Assembly: GCA_017941505.1 (NCBI GenBank)
Contig: JAGAWH010000126.1
Location: forward strand, 1 to 7,603
Source: Faecalicoccus sp.
Lineage (GTDB): Bacteria > Bacillota_I > Bacilli_A > Erysipelotrichales > Erysipelotrichaceae
DNA: 7,603 bases
Direction of reading: 5' to 3'
This document shows, in pieces, positions 1-5,752 of this stretch; positions within the stretch are counted from its first letter, which is position 1; every line of letters begins with the position of its first letter. The notes below the pieces were generated by a model. It was not told where the DNA came from. It searched no databases and saw only the letters and a program-made list of their open reading frames with translations. A program made the translations under genes and the position numbers.

Positions 1-1
1 G

Positions 2-265
2 GATGAAAAGAAAATATTAGTAGAAGACCAATCGACCAATACAGTAGAAAATCTGACCTTTAGTAAAAAACTGCTTCCGAATGTAGATTCTGTTGCCGTA
101 GTCACCAGTAATTTTCATGTGTATCGTAGTGTCAGAATCGCTAGAAAAGCAGGGTATAAAAAAGTGGAAGGAGTGGCGGCCCGCTCCAGTCACCTATATC
201 TGCTAACAAACATGGTCCGTGAATTTTTTGCTATCATCAAAGATAAACTGTCTGGTAACATATAA
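2..265 (+). CDS. YdcF/DUF218 (SanA/ElyC-like) family protein, C-terminal part only
   Basis: This is an open frame running in from the left edge and ending at TAA 263-265; 87 codons are visible and the start lies outside the window. The visible protein contains EDQSTNTVENLTFSK (about residues 8-22), then VAVVTSNFHVYRSVRIARKAG (33-53) and a C-terminal stretch with NMVREFFAIIKDKL. The pattern of E-(D)-x-S-x-N-T-x-E-N, then a hydrophobic strand leading to TS-x-FH-x-x-RS, then a late N-x-x-RE helix, is typical of the DUF218/YdcF family. Members such as E. coli SanA and ElyC are linked to cell-envelope integrity, but the biochemical activity is poorly defined and the substrate cannot be told here. 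Any N-terminal membrane segments would be in the missing part. The gene converges on thl and has no evident link to butyrate metabolism. Confidence 0.8.
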   Translation, partial: DEKKILVEDQSTNTVENLTFSKKLLPNVDSVAVVTSNFHVYRSVRIARKAGYKKVEGVAARSSHLYLLTNMVREFFAIIKDKLSGNI

Positions 266-326
266 AAAAGGATCGCTCATGAATTCTCCCTTTTTCAGGG
301 CTATTCATCGGGCAATCCCTTTTATA
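260..326. terminator. Bidirectional rho-independent terminator between the YdcF-like gene and thl
   Basis: A long imperfect inverted repeat fills the 70-bp convergent gap. The left arm is roughly 260-290 and the right arm 298-326, with a short T-rich loop at 291-297 (TTTTTCA). Pairing blocks include AAAAGG/CCTTTT, CATGAAT/ATTCATC with one bulge, and CCC/GGG next to the loop. Downstream of the stem the plus strand has CCCTTTTAT, and the minus strand has CCTTTTTTAT. Both directions therefore carry the hairpin plus a U-tract. It begins within the last codons of the YdcF-like gene and ends 9 bp from the thl stop, so it could end both transcripts. Confidence 0.75.
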
Positions 327-335
327 ATCTAAAGA

Positions 336-1541
336 CTATTCACACATGTCTACAATCAGGGCAGTACCCATACCACCACCGATACATAATGAAGCTAAAC
401 CGGTCTTAAGTCCACGTTTTTTCATTTCATGTAATAATGTAACAACAATACGGTTACCGGAAGCACCCACCGGATGACCAAGAGCGATAGCTCCACCGTT
501 TACATTCATCTTCTTGACAAATTCTTCACGGTTCATATCTGTCTTTTCTTCCAGTTCATGCAGAACACCTAATGCTTGTGCGGCAAAGGCTTCGTTCAGT
601 TCTACCAATTCCATATCGTTGATATCTCTTCCGCAGTATTCCAGCGCATTGAGAATAGCCGGTGTAGGGCCAAGACCCATCGTTCTAGGATCTACTCCGC
701 CTTGTCCGAAACCAACGATTTCAGCAATCGGCTTTAAGTTGTATTTTTTAACTGCATCTTCACTAGCGATGATCGTAAAAGAAGCACCATCGTTGATACC
801 GGATGCATTACCAGCCGTTACGGTTCCACCTTTACGGAAAGCAGGACGTAATTTTGCTAGTTTTTCCATAGAAGTAGATCTAGGATGCTCATCTGTATCG
901 AATACAACTTCTCCTTTACGTGTTTTATAAGTGATCGGAACGATTTCATCTTTAAAACGTCCGGATTCAATCGCTGCAATGGCTTTTTGCTGACTTGCTA
1001 AAGCCAATTCATCTTGAGCTTCTCTAGAAATATTATATTTTTCTGCAATGTTTTCTGCCGTTTCTCCCATATGAATTCCATACATAGCATCTGTTAAACC
1101 ATCATATAACATGGAATCGACCATTGTCTGTGCTCCCATTTTGGAACCTGTACGATTCTTCGCACTGATCAGGTAAGGGGCTAAGGACATGGATTCAACA
1201 CCACCGGCTACAAATAAATCGCCCCAGTTTGCCTGAATACGTAATACAGCTTCAATTATAGCTTTTAATCCGGATCCACATAACATATTAATAGATTGTG
1301 CACATACCTCAACAGGAATACCGGCTTCAAAAGCTACTTTACGGGCAATGTTCTGTCCTAGTCCGGCTGCAATAACATTACCGATGATTACTTCATCGAT
1401 GTTAGCCGGATCAATATTAGCTTCCTTGATTGTTTCTTTTAATACTGTAGCACCCATAGTAGCTACATCCACATTTGTAAGACTGCCCATGAAAGTACCG
1501 ATTGCACTTCGTTTAGCAGCTACAATATACGATTTTCTCAT
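336..1541 (-). CDS. thl: Acetyl-CoA C-acetyltransferase (thiolase)
   Basis: The protein (401 aa) condenses two acetyl-CoA to acetoacetyl-CoA, the entry step of the cytosolic butyrate pathway. All thiolase signatures are present: nucleophilic Cys88 in NMLCGSGLKA, HMGETAEN (157-164), GNASGIND (244-251), NEAFAAQ with Asn316, GHPVGASGNR with catalytic His356, and acid/base Cys386 in CIGGGMG. The N-terminal (about 1-268) and C-terminal (about 269-401) thiolase folds are complete. The family is usually about 392 aa; the extra length is an insertion of about 8 residues between Asn316 and His356, in the charged stretch LEEKTDMNREEFVKK. The ATG at 1541 is preceded by AGAGG at 5-nt spacing on the minus strand, which supports this start. 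The gene is divergent from bcd, has its own promoter next to a Rex-like operator, and ends at a terminator. The neighbouring butyrate genes favour a biosynthetic rather than a degradative role. Confidence 0.97.
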   Translation of the reverse strand: MRKSYIVAAKRSAIGTFMGSLTNVDVATMGATVLKETIKEANIDPANIDEVIIGNVIAAGLGQNIARKVAFEAGIPVEVCAQSINMLCGSGLKAIIEAVLRIQANWGDLFVAGGVESMSLAPYLISAKNRTGSKMGAQTMVDSMLYDGLTDAMYGIHMGETAENIAEKYNISREAQDELALASQQKAIAAIESGRFKDEIVPITYKTRKGEVVFDTDEHPRSTSMEKLAKLRPAFRKGGTVTAGNASGINDGASFTIIASEDAVKKYNLKPIAEIVGFGQGGVDPRTMGLGPTPAILNALEYCGRDINDMELVELNEAFAAQALGVLHELEEKTDMNREEFVKKMNVNGGAIALGHPVGASGNRIVVTLLHEMKKRGLKTGLASLCIGGGMGTALIVDMCE

Positions 1542-1583
1542 TTTATCCTCTTTCTACTTGTATATTCAAGTTTTAACGCATTC

Positions 1584-1612
1584 ATATTAATCTATCAAAA
1601 TAGCTATGTCAA
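1584..1612 (-). promoter_or_regulatory. Sigma-A-type promoter of thl
   Basis: On the minus strand, TTGACA (1612-1607, a perfect -35) is followed after exactly 17 nt by TAATAT (1589-1584, a 5/6 match to the -10). Transcription would start near 1577, giving a leader of about 36 nt to the ATG at 1541. A weak 5-bp inverted repeat, ACTTG...CAAGT (1556-1571), lies in that leader. The -35 is 5 bp from the left Rex-like operator. Confidence 0.85.
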
Positions 1613-1617
1613 CGACT

Positions 1618-1635
1618 TTGTGAAATAATTAACTT
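1618..1635. promoter_or_regulatory. Rex-like operator A (thl-proximal)
   Basis: The 18-mer TTGTGAAATAATTAACTT fits the Rex pattern TTGTKAA-N4-TTMACAA at 12 of 14 defined positions, the mismatches being the last two bases. Rex is the NADH/NAD+-sensing repressor of Firmicutes, and known clostridial Rex regulons include thl and the crt-bcd-etf-hbd genes. The site lies 5 bp upstream of the thl -35. A further half-site, TTGTGAAATA, repeats at 1634-1643, sharing two bases with this palindrome. No rex gene is in the window, so assignment rests on motif and gene content. A Crp/Fnr-family regulator is an alternative. Confidence 0.65.
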
Positions 1636-1660
1636 GTGAAATATGAAAAAAATTTCGCAT

Positions 1661-1678
1661 TTGTAAAATAATTCACAA
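1661..1678. promoter_or_regulatory. Rex-like operator B (bcd-proximal)
   Basis: The 18-mer TTGTAAAATAATTCACAA matches TTGTGAA-N4-TTCACAA at 13 of 14 defined positions and sits in a longer palindrome, ATTTGT...ACAAAT (1659-1680). It ends 5 bp before the -35 of the bcd promoter, mirroring operator A at thl. The centres of the two sites are 43 bp apart, close to four helical turns. The core also fits the Crp/Fnr-type pattern TGTRA-N6-TCACA, so the motif alone does not exclude that family. Rex is preferred because the controlled genes consume NADH and are known Rex targets in clostridia. Confidence 0.72.
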
Positions 1679-1683
1679 ATACA

Positions 1684-1712
1684 TTGACGTTGTTTTTAAA
1701 ACTATGTAAAAT
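1684..1712 (+). promoter_or_regulatory. Sigma-A-type promoter of the bcd operon
   Basis: TTGACG (1684-1689, a 5/6 match to the -35) is followed after exactly 17 nt by TAAAAT (1707-1712, a 5/6 match to the -10) in AT-rich surroundings. Transcription should start near 1719, leaving a leader of about 72 nt before the bcd ATG. It is the only convincing promoter I found for the whole bcd-etfB-etfA-hbd-crt-CoA-transferase run. Confidence 0.82.
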
Positions 1713-1721
1713 AAAAATGTA

Positions 1722-1745
1722 TGGGAAAAACTATAATGTTTCCCA
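1722..1745 (+). other. 5'-terminal stem-loop in the bcd leader
   Basis: A perfect 7-bp inverted repeat, TGGGAAA (1722-1728) and TTTCCCA (1739-1745), has a 10-nt loop. It would form within a few nucleotides of the predicted 5' end of the operon mRNA. Such 5'-end hairpins are known to protect bacterial mRNAs from 5'-dependent decay. As duplex DNA the same palindrome could instead be an operator just downstream of the transcription start. No U-tract follows it, so it is not a terminator. Confidence 0.5.
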
Positions 1746-1754
1746 GAAAATATC

Positions 1755-1788
1755 TTGAAGTTGATATAGAAGGAAAGGAGAACTTCAA
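1755..1788 (+). promoter_or_regulatory. Hairpin presenting the bcd Shine-Dalgarno in its loop
   Basis: A perfect 8-bp inverted repeat, TTGAAGTT (1755-1762) and AACTTCAA (1781-1788), encloses an 18-nt loop (1763-1780). The loop carries the purine-rich ribosome binding site AGGAAAGGAG (1771-1780). The linear gap from AGGAG to the ATG at 1792 is 11 nt, longer than optimal, and it is occupied mostly by the 3' arm of the stem. If the stem forms, the Shine-Dalgarno stays unpaired and only 3 nt separate the hairpin from the start codon. Whether this aids or limits translation cannot be told from sequence. Confidence 0.55.
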
Positions 1789-1791
1789 TTT

Positions 1792-2934
1792 ATGGATTTC
1801 AATTTGACAGAACAACAAAAAATGATGCAGAAGTTGTTCAGAGAAGTAGCCAACGGTGTAGTTAAAGAAAATGCCGCTGATGTCGATGAACAAGAAAGAT
1901 TCGCTACAGAATCTGTTGAAGCAATGCGTCAGGCAAAAATGTTAGGAATTCCTTATCCGCGCGAATACGGTGGAGCAGGGGCAGACTATTTAAGTTACAT
2001 CCTGGCAGTTGAAGAATTGTCTAAAACATGTGCTACAACGGGAGTTATTTTAAGTGCTCACACATCTTTGGGTACTTGGCCAATCGCTCAGTTTGGTACA
2101 CCAGAACAGAAAGAAAAATATTTGACTGATTTATGTACTGGAAAAAAACTGGCTGCTTTTGGTTTGACTGAACCGAACGCAGGTACAGATGCTGCCAGCC
2201 AGCAGACCACAGCTGTTAAAGATGAAAATGGCGATTATATTCTGAATGGTACAAAGATCTTTATCACGAATGCCGGTGAAGCGGATGTTTATATTATCTT
2301 CGCTATGACAGACAAATCACAGGGAACTCGTGGTATCTCCGCATTTATCGTAGAAAAGGACTGGGAAGGATTTACTTTCGGTCTTCACGAAAAGAAACTT
2401 GGTATCCGTGGATCGGCTACTCGTGAGTTAATTTTCAACAACGTACGTATTCCTAAAGAAAACTTATTAGGTAAAGAAGGTAAAGGTTTCCGTATTGCCA
2501 TGCAGACTTTGGATGGTGGCCGTATTGGTATCGCTGCCCAGGCATTAGGTATTGCTCAGGGTGCTATTGACGAAGTCATTCCTTATGTAAAAGCTCGTAA
2601 ACAGTTTAAACGTCCGATTGCTGCTTTCCAGAACACACAGTTCCAGTTAGCTAATATGCAGACTCAGGTTGATGCAGCTCGTTTAATGGTTTATAAAGCT
2701 GCAATGGCTAAAGAAAACGGTGAACCTTACACGGTATTGGCAGCCGAAGCTAAATTGTTTGCAGCGGAAGTCGCTATGGATGTTACGACGAAAGCAATCC
2801 AGTTGATGGGTGGCTACGGTTATACTCGTGACTTACCAGTTGAAAGAATGTTCAGAGATGCTAAGATTACTGAAATCTACGAAGGTACAAGTGAAGTACA
2901 ACGTATGGTAATTTCAGGTGCAATGCTGCGATAA
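1792..2934 (+). CDS. bcd: Butyryl-CoA dehydrogenase (short-chain acyl-CoA dehydrogenase)
   Basis: The 380-aa flavoprotein reduces crotonyl-CoA to butyryl-CoA together with EtfAB. In anaerobes of this type the Bcd-EtfAB complex couples NADH oxidation to crotonyl-CoA and ferredoxin reduction (flavin-based electron bifurcation). The sequence has the three acyl-CoA dehydrogenase regions: the helical N-terminal domain (about 1-120), the middle beta domain starting at AFGLTEPNAGTDAA (122-135) with FITNAGEADVY (158-168), and the C-terminal helical domain with QLMGGYGYTRDLPVERMFRD (337-356). Catalytic base Glu364 lies in IYEGTSEVQ, the position equivalent to Glu367 of Megasphaera elsdenii butyryl-CoA dehydrogenase. 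Length is normal for the family. The ATG gives the conserved MDFNLTEQQ start and follows AGGAAAGGAG. It is the first gene of the operon, and etfB begins 18 bp downstream. Confidence 0.97.
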   Translation: MDFNLTEQQKMMQKLFREVANGVVKENAADVDEQERFATESVEAMRQAKMLGIPYPREYGGAGADYLSYILAVEELSKTCATTGVILSAHTSLGTWPIAQFGTPEQKEKYLTDLCTGKKLAAFGLTEPNAGTDAASQQTTAVKDENGDYILNGTKIFITNAGEADVYIIFAMTDKSQGTRGISAFIVEKDWEGFTFGLHEKKLGIRGSATRELIFNNVRIPKENLLGKEGKGFRIAMQTLDGGRIGIAAQALGIAQGAIDEVIPYVKARKQFKRPIAAFQNTQFQLANMQTQVDAARLMVYKAAMAKENGEPYTVLAAEAKLFAAEVAMDVTTKAIQLMGGYGYTRDLPVERMFRDAKITEIYEGTSEVQRMVISGAMLR

Positions 2935-2952
2935 GGAAAGGATTGAAAAGAT

Positions 2953-3747
2953 ATGAAAATCGTCGTTCTTGAAAAACAAGTACCAGATTCAACTGAAATC
3001 AGTGTTGATAAGAATACTGGTGCATTAATTCGTGATGGTGTTCCTGCTATCACAAACCCAGATGACTTAGCTGGTTTGGAAGCCGCTTTACAATTAAAGG
3101 ATGCAGATCCTTCTATCGAAATCACTGTTATGACAATGGGTTTACCAAAAGCTAAAGAAATGTTGGACGAAAGTATCGCTCGTGGTGCGGACAATGGTGT
3201 ATTGTTAACTGACCGTGTATTAGGTGGTTCAGACACTTGTGCAACAAGCCGTGCATTAGCTGCTGCTTTGGAAAAAGTTGGATTCGACCTTGTCATTGCC
3301 GGCCGTCAGGCTATCGATGGTGATACAGCACAGGTTGGTCCTCAAACTGCAGAACGTTTAGGCGTTCCTCAGATTACTTATGTTGATGAAATCATTAAAA
3401 TTGAAGATGGTAAAATTACAGTTAAAAAAGCATTAGATGATGTTGATCAGATCATCACATGTAAACTGCCATGCGTATTAACTACTTTATCTGGAATGAA
3501 TACACCGCGCTTCATGAACTGCAACGATATCGTTGACTTAATGAAGGAAGATAAAGTAAAAGTTATGACAAATGCTGATTTAGGTTTAGATCCATCTCTG
3601 GTTGGATTTGCCGGATCTCCTACAAGCGTAAAACGTACATTCACGAAGGATGTTTCTGCTGAAACAAATACTTATAACTTGTCTGAGCAGGAAACTGCTA
3701 CAATGATTGCGAAGACTTTGAAAGAAAAGCAAATCATTACGAAATAG
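2953..3747 (+). CDS. etfB: Electron transfer flavoprotein beta subunit, bifurcating type
   Basis: The protein (264 aa) is the small ETF subunit. It pairs with EtfA and passes electrons between NADH, ferredoxin and Bcd in the cytoplasm. The opening MKIVVLEKQVPDS and the NPDDLAGLEAAL segment (35-46) are typical of EtfB. GRQAIDGDTAQVGPQTAE (117-134) matches the strongly conserved segment of bifurcating clostridial EtfB proteins, where it helps bind the bifurcating FAD at the subunit interface. The C-terminal arm (about 225-264), which wraps around EtfA, is present. Length is usual for this group. The start is preceded by AAGGAAAGG (2933-2941), which overlaps the bcd stop and has a rather long 11-nt gap. 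Location between bcd and etfA supports the bifurcating role; biochemical confirmation is not possible from sequence. Confidence 0.96.
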   Translation: MKIVVLEKQVPDSTEISVDKNTGALIRDGVPAITNPDDLAGLEAALQLKDADPSIEITVMTMGLPKAKEMLDESIARGADNGVLLTDRVLGGSDTCATSRALAAALEKVGFDLVIAGRQAIDGDTAQVGPQTAERLGVPQITYVDEIIKIEDGKITVKKALDDVDQIITCKLPCVLTTLSGMNTPRFMNCNDIVDLMKEDKVKVMTNADLGLDPSLVGFAGSPTSVKRTFTKDVSAETNTYNLSEQETATMIAKTLKEKQIITK

Positions 3748-3761
3748 GAGGGAGAAACAGA

Positions 3762-4793
3762 ATGGCTAAATTTGAAGAATATAAGGACATTTTCGTGTTT
3801 GTAGAGCAGGAAAATGGAAACATTGCTGAAGTTGGTTATGAACTGATTTCAGAGGCAAGAAAGCTGGTTGCTTCTATTCCTAGTTTTGGATACAAAGTAG
3901 TTGGTGTTTTGCTAGGTAAAGATGTAAAAGATAAAGCACAGGACGTAATCGTTCATGGTGCAGATAAAGTAATCGTTGTAGATGACGATTTGTTGAAGGA
4001 TTATTCAACTCAGTTCTATGCAGATGCATTGACACAGGTTATTTTGAAATACAAACCAGATTCTTTCCTGACTGGTGCAACAACATTAGGACGTGACCTG
4101 GCTCCGCGTGTTGCCGCTCGTATCAATGTCGGTCTGACTGCAGATGCTACTAAGATCGAAGTAGATACTGAATGGGCTGAAAAAACAGGAGAATCTCTGT
4201 TAGATGTTACTCGTCCTACATTCGGTGGTAACTTATTCGGTACAATCGTATGTAAAGATACTCGTCCTCAGATGGCTACAATTCGTCCGAAGGTATTCGA
4301 AATGGCACCAAGTGATGAAACACGTACTGGTGAAGTTGAAGAATTTAAACCTGTATGGACAACAACAGATCCTGAAGTATTTGTAGAAAAAGTTATTGAA
4401 AAAGCAAAAGCTGACGTAGATATCACGAAAGCTGACATTCTTGTTGGTGCCGGACGTGGCGCTGAAGGATGCTTGGACTTAGTACAGGCTGTTGCTGATG
4501 AATTAGGTGGCGTTGTTGCTTGCTCTCGTGCTGTTGTAGAAGATGGATTCTTGCCGAAAGAACGTCAGGTAGGTCAGACTGGTAAAACAGTTCGTCCGTC
4601 CTTATACATCGCTTGTGGTATTTCTGGTGCTGTACAGCACTGCGCTGGTATGGATAAATCAGATATGATCATCTCCATCAACCGTGACCCTCAGGCAGAA
4701 ATCTTCTCGATTTCTAACATGGGATTCGTTGGTGATGTAGAAAAAGTCCTGCCTTTATTGGTAGAAGCTATTAAAGCTGCTAAAGCTGAATAA
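3762..4793 (+). CDS. etfA: Electron transfer flavoprotein alpha subunit
   Basis: The protein (343 aa) is the large ETF subunit and carries the C-terminal FAD domain that shuttles electrons to Bcd. The N-terminal alpha/beta domain covers about 1-205 and includes RPTFGGNLFGT (151-161) and TRPQMATIRPKVFE (167-180). The FAD domain contains VGAGRGAEG (228-236), SRAVVEDGFLPKERQVGQTG (255-274) and LYIACGISGAVQH (281-293), followed by INRDPQAEIF (306-315). All are hallmarks of EtfA. There is no N-terminal ferredoxin-like 4Fe-4S extension, which some clostridial EtfA proteins have. The start follows GGAGGGAG (3747-3754), which overlaps the etfB TAG, and the intergenic gap is 14 bp. This tight packing suggests coupled synthesis of the two subunits. 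Confidence 0.96.
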   Translation: MAKFEEYKDIFVFVEQENGNIAEVGYELISEARKLVASIPSFGYKVVGVLLGKDVKDKAQDVIVHGADKVIVVDDDLLKDYSTQFYADALTQVILKYKPDSFLTGATTLGRDLAPRVAARINVGLTADATKIEVDTEWAEKTGESLLDVTRPTFGGNLFGTIVCKDTRPQMATIRPKVFEMAPSDETRTGEVEEFKPVWTTTDPEVFVEKVIEKAKADVDITKADILVGAGRGAEGCLDLVQAVADELGGVVACSRAVVEDGFLPKERQVGQTGKTVRPSLYIACGISGAVQHCAGMDKSDMIISINRDPQAEIFSISNMGFVGDVEKVLPLLVEAIKAAKAE

Positions 4794-4818
4794 TGAATTT
4801 AAAAAGGAGATCAACAAA

Positions 4819-5691
4819 ATGAAAGTTGGAATTATTGGTGCCGGTACAATGGGCCAGGGTATCGCTAAAGCTTTCGCACAGGTAGAAGGATACACTGTAG
4901 CTTTATGTGATATTAAACAGGAATGGGCCGAAGGCGGAAAAGAGAAAATCGCTAAAGGATATGCTCGTTTAGTTTCCAAAGGAAAAATGTCCCAGGAAAA
5001 AGTAGATGCTATTTTAGCTTCTATTACTCCGGGATTGAAAGAAGACTTGTGTGCAGATGCAGATTTAATCGTTGAAGCTGCATTTGAAGACATGGGTGTT
5101 AAACAAAACACTTTCAAAGAATTAGATGCAATTTGTAAAGAAGAAACGATCTTCGCTTCTAACACTTCTTCTTTATCCATTACTGAAATCGGTAAAGGTG
5201 TAAATCGTCCGGTTGTTGGTATGCATTTCTTTAACCCAGCTGATCGTATGAAACTGATCGAAGTTATCGCTGGTGTTAATACGCCTGCAGAAGTTGTTGA
5301 AAGAATTAAAGAGATTTCTGTAGAAATCGGAAAAACTCCGGTACAGGTTAATGAAGCTGCTGGATTTGTAGTAAACCGTATTTTGGTTCCTATGATCAAC
5401 GAAGCTGCTTTCATTAAGATGGAAGGTGTTTCCAACATCGCTGGTATTGATGCAGCAATGAAGTTAGGTGCTAACCACCCAATGGGACCATTGGAATTAG
5501 GTGACTACATTGGTTTGGATATTTGTCTGGCTATTATGGATGTATTGTACAACGAAACAAAAGACAGCAAATACCGTGCATGTCCATTACTGAGAAAAAT
5601 GGTTCGTGGTGGTAACTTAGGTGTTAAATCCGGAAAAGGATTCTACGTTTATAACGCAGACCGCACAAAGACACCGGTTGACGAAATTTAA
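4819..5691 (+). CDS. hbd: 3-hydroxybutyryl-CoA dehydrogenase
   Basis: The 290-aa enzyme reduces acetoacetyl-CoA to (S)-3-hydroxybutyryl-CoA with NAD(P)H. The N-terminal Rossmann domain starts with GAGTMG (7-12), and Asp31 at the end of the second strand (ALCDIKQE) points to NADH. Catalytic-site residues are visible: Ser117 in NTSSLS, His136 in GMHFFNP, Glu148 in KLIEVIAG and Asn186 in GFVVNRI. The C-terminal dimerisation domain (about 190-290) has HPMGPLELGDYIGLD (220-234) and GKGFYVYN (272-279). It is slightly longer than the usual roughly 282 aa because of a short C-terminal tail. Relative to typical clostridial Hbd, the loop before GMHFF is 2 residues shorter, and NPAPVMKL is replaced by NPADRMKL. 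The ATG follows AAGGAG at 9-nt spacing. The gap to etfA is 25 bp and to crt 61 bp. Confidence 0.96.
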   Translation: MKVGIIGAGTMGQGIAKAFAQVEGYTVALCDIKQEWAEGGKEKIAKGYARLVSKGKMSQEKVDAILASITPGLKEDLCADADLIVEAAFEDMGVKQNTFKELDAICKEETIFASNTSSLSITEIGKGVNRPVVGMHFFNPADRMKLIEVIAGVNTPAEVVERIKEISVEIGKTPVQVNEAAGFVVNRILVPMINEAAFIKMEGVSNIAGIDAAMKLGANHPMGPLELGDYIGLDICLAIMDVLYNETKDSKYRACPLLRKMVRGGNLGVKSGKGFYVYNADRTKTPVDEI

Positions 5692-5702
5692 ATTTTACAA
5701 GG

Positions 5703-5730
5703 AGATTACTCTAATCTTTTAGAGTAATCT
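5703..5730 (+). other. Perfect stem-loop between hbd and crt (possible attenuator or mRNA-processing element)
   Basis: AGATTACTCTAA (5703-5714) and TTAGAGTAATCT (5719-5730) form a perfect 12-bp stem with a TCTT tetraloop. The stem has only three G-C pairs and is followed by GCTTTTAT, a short U-tract, so it could act as a weak, leaky terminator. It could also shield the 3' end of the upstream mRNA from exonucleases. It sits in the only long gap (61 bp) of the operon. A Shine-Dalgarno-like AAGGAG (5699-5704) overlaps its left arm but has no start codon at a suitable distance; the true crt ribosome binding site, AAGGAGG, lies at 5739-5745, after the hairpin. Confidence 0.7.
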
Positions 5731-5752
5731 GCTTTTATAAGGAGGATAAATC

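Noticed and set aside
514..930. Open frame of 138 codons on the plus strand inside thl
   Set aside because: Antisense shadow of the thiolase coding sequence, serine-rich with no family motif; the minus-strand thiolase with all catalytic residues explains this DNA.
336..1541. Thiolase redox switch by a Cys88-Cys386 disulfide, as reported for Clostridium acetobutylicum ThlA
   Set aside because: Both cysteines are the universal catalytic pair, so their presence says nothing about a redox switch; the structural determinants cannot be judged reliably without an alignment.
1732..1737. Perfect TATAAT that could be a second -10 box for bcd
   Set aside because: No acceptable -35 lies 16-18 bp upstream (the region is AAAATA-like), and it falls in the loop of the 1722-1745 palindrome. 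TTGACG-17-TAAAAT just upstream is the better promoter.
4755..5438. Long open frame (227 codons) on the minus strand across the end of etfA and most of hbd
   Set aside because: It is antisense to two clear genes, its translation is serine/isoleucine/proline-rich low-quality sequence with no recognisable motif, and no ribosome binding context supports it. It is a shadow of hbd codon usage.
5678..5740. Possible internal promoter for crt-but (TTGACG at 5678-5683, TTTACA at 5694-5699, TTATAA at 5735-5740)
   Set aside because: None of the -35-like boxes has a credible -10 at 16-18 bp, and TTATAA lacks a -35. The gap is better explained by the stem-loop.
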